Made by a program: the position numbers and the translations under genes
Assembly (NCBI GenBank): GCA_937858455.1
Contig: CALLYN010000222.1
Location: 1 to 10,723 of the forward strand
Origin: an uncultured Kouleothrix sp.
Lineage (GTDB): Bacteria > Chloroflexota > Chloroflexia > Chloroflexales > Roseiflexaceae
Direction: 5' to 3'
Length of the DNA: 10,723 nucleotides
In this document: one piece after another, positions 6,019-10,723 of the stretch
Layout: each line of letters starts with the position of its first letter
Position numbering within the stretch: the first letter of the stretch is position 1
The notes under the pieces: generated by a model
Databases searched by the model: none
Told to the model about the DNA's origin: nothing
What the model saw: the letters and a program-made list of their open reading frames with translations, nothing else

Positions 6019-6606
6019 ATGCCCGCATACTCGCAGCGTTACGACGCGGCATTGGCGCTGGCGGCGCGCGCCCACCGCGCGCAGTTGCGCAAAGGCACCG
6101 ACCTGCCGTATATTGCGCACCCAGTACACGTAGCGCTGATCCTCGAGCGCTACGGCTTCGGCGAAGAGCTGGCGATCGCCGGGCTGCTGCACGATGTGGT
6201 CGAAGACACCGACGTGCCGATCGAGCGCATTCGCGACGAGTTTGGCGACGCGGTGGCCCAGCTGGTGGCGGCCGCCACCGAAACCAAGCGCGCGAATGGC
6301 GCCGAGCTGCCCTGGGAAGAGCGCAAGGCCGAAAAGCTCGAGCGGCTGCGCACCAGCGGCCCCGAGGTAGCCGCGCTCAAGGCCGCCGACGCACTGCACA
6401 ACACGCGCTCGCTGATCCGCGACCTGATGAACGAAGGCCCGGCGGTGTGGGCGCGCTTCAAGCGCGGGCCGCGCCAGTCGATCGACTACTACGCCGCGAT
6501 CGGCGCAGGAGTGCGCGCCAAGCTAGGCGACCACGGGCTGGCGACCGAGCTCGACGCGGCCGTGGCCGACCTGCGCCGCGTGGCCGAGCAGATCGGGCCA
6601 GGGTAG
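6019..6606 (+). CDS. Stand-alone HD hydrolase, SpoT/MESH1-like (p)ppGpp hydrolase candidate
   Basis: This 195-residue protein has only the HD phosphohydrolase domain seen at the N terminus of RelA/SpoT proteins. Motifs follow the SpoT/MESH1 order: [12 protein letters not shown] with Arg24 and His34, [10 protein letters not shown] with His58, Asp59, Glu62 and Asp63, a [11 protein letters not shown] helix, and [12 protein letters not shown] with Asp124. These are the Mn-binding and catalytic positions of small alarmone hydrolases. No synthetase or TGS domain follows, so it can only degrade. Possible substrates are (p)ppGpp, or NADPH as in human MESH1. ATG 6019 has GGAGG at 6009-6013. It lies 12 bases after the M50-like gene and 13 before mccB, so it is co-transcribed with leucine-degradation genes. 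The family is clear; the substrate is inferred. Confidence 0.82.
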   Translation: MPAYSQRYDAALALAARAHRAQLRKGTDLPYIAHPVHVALILERYGFGEELAIAGLLHDVVEDTDVPIERIRDEFGDAVAQLVAAATETKRANGAELPWEERKAEKLERLRTSGPEVAALKAADALHNTRSLIRDLMNEGPAVWARFKRGPRQSIDYYAAIGAGVRAKLGDHGLATELDAAVADLRRVAEQIGPG

Positions 6607-6619
6607 AAAGAAGCACCGC

Positions 6620-8227
6620 ATGGCGATCATCCATTCGCATATCGACGCGCACGGCGACGAGTTCAAGCGCAATGCCGAAGCCTACGCCCGGCTGGTGGGC
6701 GAGCTGCGCGATACGCTGGCCGACGTGCGCGAAGGCGGCAAGGCCGAGGCGCGCGCCAAGCACGAGGCGCGCGGCAAGCTGTTCGTGCGCGAGCGCATCG
6801 AGCGGCTGCTCGACCCCGACACCGCGTTTCTCGAGGTCGGCGCGCTGGCAGCGTACGATGTGTACGACGACGCGGTGCCGGCGGCCGGGATCGTGACCGG
6901 AATCGGGCGCGTGGCCGGCCAGGAAGTGATGATCGTCGCCAACGACGCCACGGTGAAGGGCGGCACCTACTACCCGCTGACGGTGAAGAAGCACCTGCGC
7001 GCCCAGGAGATCGCCCAGGAGAACCACCTGCCGTGCATCTACCTGGTCGATAGCGGCGGGGCGTTTCTGCCGCTCCAGGCCGAGGTATTCCCCGATCGCG
7101 AGCACTTCGGGCGGATCTTCTACAACCAGGCGCAGATGTCGGCGCTGGGCATCGCGCAGATCGCCGCGGTGATGGGCAGCTGCACGGCCGGCGGCGCGTA
7201 TGTGCCGGCCATGAGCGATGAGGTGGTGATCGTCAAGGGCAACGGCACGATCTTCCTGGGCGGGCCGCCGCTGGTGAAAGCCGCCACTGGCGAGGAAGTG
7301 AGCGCCGAAGACCTGGGTGGCGCCGACGTGCACACCCGGCTCTCGGGCGTGGCCGACCACTTCGCCGAGAACGACTTGCACGCGCTCGCGATCGTGCGCG
7401 AGATCGTAGCGCACCTGAACCGCCGCAAGCCTGCGCCCTGGGACGTAGCCGCGCCGGAAGAGCCGCGCTACGACGCGCGCGAGATCTACGGGATCGTGCC
7501 GCAGGACGCGCGCAAGAGCTTTGATGTTCGCGAGATCATCGCGCGGGTCGTCGACGGCAGCCGGCTGCACGAGTTCAAAGCGCGCTACGGCGACACGCTG
7601 GTGTGCGGCTTCGCGCGGATCTACGGCATGCCGGTGGGCATTGTGGCCAACAACGGCATTCTGTTCTCCGAAAGCGCGCTCAAGGGCGCGCACTTCGTCG
7701 AGCTGTGCGCGGCGCGCGGCGTGCCGCTGGTGTTTCTGCAGAATATTACCGGATTCATGGTTGGCAAAGAGTACGAGAACCGCGGCATCGCCAAAGACGG
7801 CGCCAAGATGGTGATGGCGGTGGCGAACGCGCGCGTGCCCAAGTTTACGATCATCATCGGCGGCAGCTTCGGCGCAGGCAACTACGCCATGTGCGGCAGA
7901 GCCTACGGCCCGCGCCAGCTGTGGATGTGGCCAAACGCGCGCATCAGCGTGATGGGCGGGCAGCAGGCTGCCAATGTGCTGCTGACGGTGCGGCTCGACA
8001 ACCTGCGCGCGCGCGGGCGCGACATGAGCCCCGACGACCGGCAGGAGTTCATGGCGCCGACGCTCGAAAAATACGAGCGCGAGGGCCACCCGTTCTACTC
8101 GAGCGCGCGGCTGTGGGATGATGGAATCATCGACCCGGCCGACACGCGCATGACCCTGGCGCTGGGCCTTTCGGCCGCGGCCAACGCGCCGGCCGAGGCG
8201 ACCAGCTACGGCGTGTTTCGCATGTGA
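6620..8227 (+). CDS. mccB: Methylcrotonyl-CoA carboxylase, carboxyltransferase (beta) subunit
   Basis: This 535-residue carboxyltransferase moves CO2 from biotin to 3-methylcrotonyl-CoA, giving 3-methylglutaconyl-CoA in leucine and isovalerate breakdown. The length equals typical MCC beta. Highly diagnostic stretches are [13 protein letters not shown] (86-98), [19 protein letters not shown] (108-126) and [19 protein letters not shown] (141-159). The N-terminal crotonase half has the [17 protein letters not shown] oxyanion loop (185-201). The C-terminal half has [20 protein letters not shown] (412-431) and [10 protein letters not shown]. The TVKGGTYYP and GSCTAGGAY forms point to MCC rather than propionyl-CoA carboxylase. 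ATG 6620 has only a weak purine site (AGAAAGAAG). The biotin carboxylase/biotin carrier alpha subunit is not in the window and must lie elsewhere. No substitution in the catalytic loops is seen. Confidence 0.95.
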   Translation: MAIIHSHIDAHGDEFKRNAEAYARLVGELRDTLADVREGGKAEARAKHEARGKLFVRERIERLLDPDTAFLEVGALAAYDVYDDAVPAAGIVTGIGRVAGQEVMIVANDATVKGGTYYPLTVKKHLRAQEIAQENHLPCIYLVDSGGAFLPLQAEVFPDREHFGRIFYNQAQMSALGIAQIAAVMGSCTAGGAYVPAMSDEVVIVKGNGTIFLGGPPLVKAATGEEVSAEDLGGADVHTRLSGVADHFAENDLHALAIVREIVAHLNRRKPAPWDVAAPEEPRYDAREIYGIVPQDARKSFDVREIIARVVDGSRLHEFKARYGDTLVCGFARIYGMPVGIVANNGILFSESALKGAHFVELCAARGVPLVFLQNITGFMVGKEYENRGIAKDGAKMVMAVANARVPKFTIIIGGSFGAGNYAMCGRAYGPRQLWMWPNARISVMGGQQAANVLLTVRLDNLRARGRDMSPDDRQEFMAPTLEKYEREGHPFYSSARLWDDGIIDPADTRMTLALGLSAAANAPAEATSYGVFRM

Positions 8228-8248
8228 AACCAGAGAAAGCAAGCTGCC

Positions 8249-9007
8249 ATGTACCCGATCTTGTTCCACGTCGCAGGCGTAGCGATCTACGCGCACGGCT
8301 TCTTCCTCATGCTGGGCATGCTGACTGGCCTGCTGATGCTGATCGTTGAGGCGCGGCGGCGGCGCTGGCCAAAGGAAGAGCTGGTGCCGATCGCGCTGGC
8401 GGCGTTTGTGGGCGGCATGATTGGCGCGCGCCTGTCGATTCTGTTCTTTCTAGGCGCCAGCACCGCGCCGGTGGTGCTGAACATGTACACGCTGTTCGAC
8501 CCGCGCGTCGGCCCTGGCTCGATCATGGGCGGGCTGATCGGGGCGTACATCGGCGGCTACATCGCCAGCCGCGCGATCGGCAAGGCCGGCTGCGCCTGCG
8601 ACGCGTTTGCCCCGGCGATCGCGCTGGGAACCGCGGTCGGCCGCATTGGCGACTTCCTGGCGGCCGAGGATGGCCTGGGCAAGGCCAGCACGCTGCCGTG
8701 GGCCGTGCCGGCGCCGGGCGTGAGCTACCTGGTGCACCCGACGCCGCTGTACGACGCGGCGTTCAACCTGATCTGGTTTGGCGTGCTGATGCTGCTGCGC
8801 GATCACCCGGCCATGCAGAACGGCAACCTGCTGAAGCTGGGCCTCGCCGGCTACGCCGTATTCCGCTTCGGCGTCGAGTTCGTGCGCAACAACCCGGTGG
8901 TAGCGCTCGGGCTTACCGGGCCGCAGATCGCCTGCCTGCTGCTGCTGGGCGCGCTGGCGCTGTACTACGGCCGCAGGCTGCGCAGCGCGGCGCCCGCAGC
9001 GATATAA
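8249..9007 (+). CDS. lgt: Prolipoprotein diacylglyceryl transferase (Lgt) family membrane protein
   Basis: This 252-residue polytopic membrane protein matches Lgt, which moves diacylglycerol from phosphatidylglycerol to the lipobox cysteine of lipoproteins. Compared with E. coli Lgt, the signature is GRIGDFLAAEDGLG (131-144), with Arg132 at the place of Arg143. VHPTPLYD (162-169) matches HPSQLYE. GYAVFRFGVEFVR (201-213) keeps the positions of Tyr235, Arg239 and Glu243 (Tyr202, Arg206, Glu210). Three usual residues differ: the FHGG histidine (His103) is Met93, the signature asparagine (Asn146) is Asp135, and the Tyr26 position is His16. It may be a divergent but active Lgt or a paralogue with another acceptor or lipid. 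It starts 21 bases after mccB with a weak ribosome site, so it is probably the last gene of that transcript. Confidence 0.85.
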   Translation: MYPILFHVAGVAIYAHGFFLMLGMLTGLLMLIVEARRRRWPKEELVPIALAAFVGGMIGARLSILFFLGASTAPVVLNMYTLFDPRVGPGSIMGGLIGAYIGGYIASRAIGKAGCACDAFAPAIALGTAVGRIGDFLAAEDGLGKASTLPWAVPAPGVSYLVHPTPLYDAAFNLIWFGVLMLLRDHPAMQNGNLLKLGLAGYAVFRFGVEFVRNNPVVALGLTGPQIACLLLLGALALYYGRRLRSAAPAAI

Positions 9008-9021
9008 CACACCAAACGAAA

Positions 9022-9050
9022 TTTTGGGGGCGGCGATGCGGCCCCCAAAA
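9022..9050. repeat. GC-rich hairpin after lgt, copy 1 of a two-copy element
   Basis: TTTTGGGGGC (9022-9031) pairs perfectly with GCCCCCAAAA (9041-9050); inside, GC/GC pairs again around a GAT loop after one G-G mismatch. The T run precedes and the A run follows the stem, the opposite of a classic intrinsic terminator, on both strands. It may still end or protect the lgt transcript. A related hairpin lies at 9440-9471. Confidence 0.7.
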
Positions 9051-9084
9051 CTCCACCACGTAAGTCGTGTCATTCAGAGGTAGC

Positions 9085-9408
9085 ATGAACTTCACACCTA
9101 AGCAATACGCCACCCGCAACGAGAAGATCGTCGACTTCGTGCTCGGCTTCCTGGGCTGGTACCTCGTAAATGGCCTGCTGTACACCTGCTCGGTGATGCT
9201 GCTGGGCCAGACCAACGGCGATAACTGGCTTGTGCTCACGCTGCTGGGGCTGCCGCTAGTGCTGAACATTGCCGCGCTGATCGTGCTGGCGCGGCTGCGG
9301 CGCTGGATTGCGCTCGGCGCGCTGGCGGCGTTTGCCGCAATGCTGGTGCTTGTGCTCATTCTGGGCATCCTGGCGTATGCCGTGTGCTTCAACTCGAGCT
9401 TTCGCTAG
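9085..9408 (+). CDS. Small three-helix membrane protein, unknown function
   Basis: This is a 107-residue hydrophobic protein I do not recognise. A short charged N terminus (MNFTPKQYATRNEK) precedes three membrane segments at about 15-40, 48-69 and 74-102. A basic turn (ARLRRW, 69-74) suggests a cytoplasmic loop between helices 2 and 3. ATG 9085 has AGAGG (9076-9080) close upstream; a GTG at 9067 would add six residues but has no better ribosome site. The codon use is like that of its neighbours, which supports a real gene. It stands between two related GC-rich hairpins, so it may be transcribed separately from lgt. No metal-binding or catalytic motif is visible. Confidence 0.75.
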   Translation: MNFTPKQYATRNEKIVDFVLGFLGWYLVNGLLYTCSVMLLGQTNGDNWLVLTLLGLPLVLNIAALIVLARLRRWIALGALAAFAAMLVLVLILGILAYAVCFNSSFR

Positions 9409-9439
9409 CGCGACGTACGCAGTTGCCCCGCGCGAGAGG

Positions 9440-9471
9440 TTTTTGGGGCGGCGAAGCTGCGCCCGAGCCCC
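9440..9471. repeat. GC-rich hairpin before the radical SAM gene, copy 2
   Basis: TTTTTGGGGC (9440-9449) begins a hairpin whose stem can form either as GGGGC/GCCCC (9445-9449 with 9467-9471) or as GGGCG/CGCCC around a GCGAAGCTG loop. It shares TTTT and GGGGCGGCGA with copy 1 at 9022-9050. The two lie about 400 bases apart, one on each side of the small membrane gene. Confidence 0.55.
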
Positions 9472-9494
9472 AGCGCATAACAGAAAGAGCTACC

Positions 9495-10723
9495 GTGACC
9501 TCACAACCACCGCAGAAGCACGACCGCGATGCGATCTTCTGGGAGCTGACGCGCAGCATCTGCCCCGAGTGCAAGCGCGTGATCGACGCGCAGATCCTGC
9601 TGCGCGACGGCAAAGTATTCATGCGCAAGCGCTGCCCCGAGCACGGCTGGTTCGAGGCGCTGACGTTCGGCGATGCGCAGCTGTACACCGAGATTGCGCG
9701 CTTCAACAAGCCGGGCACGCTGCCGCTGGAGTTCGCCACCACCACCGAGCGCGGCTGCCCGCACGACTGCGGCCTATGCCCCGAGCACCAGCAGCACGCC
9801 TGCCTGGGGATTATCGAGGTGAACCAGGCCTGCAACCTCGATTGCCCGCTGTGCTTTGCCAATGCAGGCACGCACCTGGCCCAAGGCGGCTTCGAGCTGA
9901 CGTACCAGCAGGTCGAGTTTATGCTCGACCGCTTTGTGGCAGCCGAGGGCAACCCCGAGGTGATCCAGTTCTCGGGCGGCGAGCCGACGCTGCACCCGCA
10001 GATCATCGACTTCGTCGAGCTGGCGCAGGCCAAGGGCATCACCTATGTGATGATCAACACCAACGGCGTCAAGATCGCGCGCGACGACGCGCTGCTGGCC
10101 GAGCTGGCGCGCGTCAAGCCGCAGATCTACCTGCAGTTCGACGGCTTCGACGCGGCGACGAGCCAGGCGCTGCGCGGCCGGCCCGACATGCTCGAGATCA
10201 AGCTGCGCGCGCTCGATCGGCTGGCCGAGGCCGACGTGCGGGTGGTGCTGGTGGCGGCGATCGAGCGCGGCGTGAACGAGCACGAGATCGGCCGGATCGT
10301 CGAGTTTGGCCTGCGCCACCCTGCCGTGTTCGGCATCAACTTCCAGCCGGCGTTTCGCGCCCAGCGGCACCTGCCGGCCAGCCCGCTCACGCGCCTGACG
10401 ATCCCCGATGTGCTGGCCGCCGTCGAGGCGCAGACCGGCGGGCTGCTGAAGCGCGGCGACTTTGTGCCGGTGCCGTGCTGCATGCCGGTGTGCAACTTTG
10501 TGACCTACGCGCTGCTCGACGGCGACGCGGTGACGCCGATCACGCGGCTGCTGGCGATCGACCAGTACCTCGACTACCTGAAGAACCGCACGCTGCCGGG
10601 CCTGAGCGACGAGCTGCTGCACACGCTCGAGCGGCTGTGGAGCTCGTCGGCGATGGTCGGCTCGGAGCGCGCCGCCGCCGACGTGGCGCGCGCGATCAGC
10701 GGGCTGCCGCCCAGCCCGCCGCG
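9495..10723 (+). CDS. Radical SAM enzyme of the MJ0619/tetraether synthase (Tes) type, 3' end outside window
   Basis: The frame from GTG 9495 stays open to the right edge (409 codons). No in-frame ATG precedes the first cysteine motif, so GTG is the likely start. Four metal motifs are visible in order. The first is rubredoxin-like, CPEC (23-26) plus CPEHG (47-51). The second is CPHDCGLCPEHQQHAC with Cys88, 92, 95 and 103, an auxiliary cluster. The third is the radical SAM CNLDCPLC, CX3CX2C at 113/117/120, followed by SGGEP (160-164). The fourth is PCCMPVC (328/329/333), probably ligands of a third cluster. This layout is that of archaeal MJ0619/Tes, which joins isoprenoid chains into membrane-spanning tetraethers; the broader family has other members. 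In a bacterium it might join or methylate lipid chains. Family confidence is good; the substrate is inferred. Confidence 0.8.
   Translation, partial: MTSQPPQKHDRDAIFWELTRSICPECKRVIDAQILLRDGKVFMRKRCPEHGWFEALTFGDAQLYTEIARFNKPGTLPLEFATTTERGCPHDCGLCPEHQQHACLGIIEVNQACNLDCPLCFANAGTHLAQGGFELTYQQVEFMLDRFVAAEGNPEVIQFSGGEPTLHPQIIDFVELAQAKGITYVMINTNGVKIARDDALLAELARVKPQIYLQFDGFDAATSQALRGRPDMLEIKLRALDRLAEADVRVVLVAAIERGVNEHEIGRIVEFGLRHPAVFGINFQPAFRAQRHLPASPLTRLTIPDVLAAVEAQTGGLLKRGDFVPVPCCMPVCNFVTYALLDGDAVTPITRLLAIDQYLDYLKNRTLPGLSDELLHTLERLWSSSAMVGSERAAADVARAISGLPPSPP

Noticed and set aside
5556..6896. 446-codon plus-strand frame crossing three genes
   Set aside because: It is an out-of-frame Arg/Ala/Gly-rich reading of the M50-like, HD and mccB genes, each of which has recognisable motifs and its own start.
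6458..8296. 612-codon open frame on the minus strand opposite mccB
   Set aside because: mccB on the plus strand is unmistakable. The antisense peptide is rich in Arg, His, Ala and Val with no domain, as expected from the complement of GC-rich coding DNA.

Overview
The window is GC-rich chromosomal DNA from a bacterium, most likely a member of the Chloroflexota close to the Roseiflexus/Chloroflexus/Kouleothrix group. That placement is inference. It rests on an archaeal-style thiolase + DUF35 pair, leucine-degradation genes, a LexA with a Gram-positive-like box, and a radical SAM enzyme of the mostly archaeal MJ0619/Tes type. There are no rRNA, tRNA, CRISPR or insertion-sequence features that I can see.

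Layout. (1) Bases 2-768, plus strand: the 3' end of a thiolase-family gene followed by a DUF35 gene. Both look catalytically or structurally degenerate: the thiolase lacks the two expected histidines and DUF35 lacks its zinc-ribbon cysteines. (2) A strong hairpin terminator at 816-851 lies between these genes and lexA (minus strand, 879-1535). (3) A 528-base divergent intergenic region (1536-2063) holds a near-perfect lexA promoter with an embedded LexA-box-like site, two unexplained inverted repeats, and a promoter for the genes to the right. (4) A soluble GAF-PAS histidine kinase and its response regulator overlap by 4 bases (2064-4399). (5) A tightly packed plus-strand cluster (4448-9007) follows: HMG-CoA lyase, an M50-like membrane protein with HHLGH in place of HExxH, a single-domain HD (p)ppGpp-hydrolase-like protein, the methylcrotonyl-CoA carboxylase beta subunit, and an Lgt-family membrane protein. 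(6) A small three-helix membrane protein (9085-9408) sits between two related GC-rich hairpins. (7) The window ends inside a radical SAM gene (9495 onwards) with the cysteine pattern of the MJ0619/tetraether-synthase family.

How the genes fit together. MccB and HMG-CoA lyase are two of the last steps of leucine/isovalerate breakdown (3-methylcrotonyl-CoA to 3-methylglutaconyl-CoA; HMG-CoA to acetyl-CoA and acetoacetate). The biotin-carrying MCC alpha subunit, methylglutaconyl-CoA hydratase and isovaleryl-CoA dehydrogenase are not in the window. The two-component genes end 48 bases before the HMG-CoA lyase gene on the same strand, so they could share transcripts with it or regulate it; this is inference. 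lexA is an independent, probably self-regulated SOS unit.

The points most worth a second look are the degenerate thiolase/DUF35 pair, the Tes-like radical SAM enzyme, and the two membrane enzymes (M50-like, Lgt-like) that lack residues normally needed for activity.
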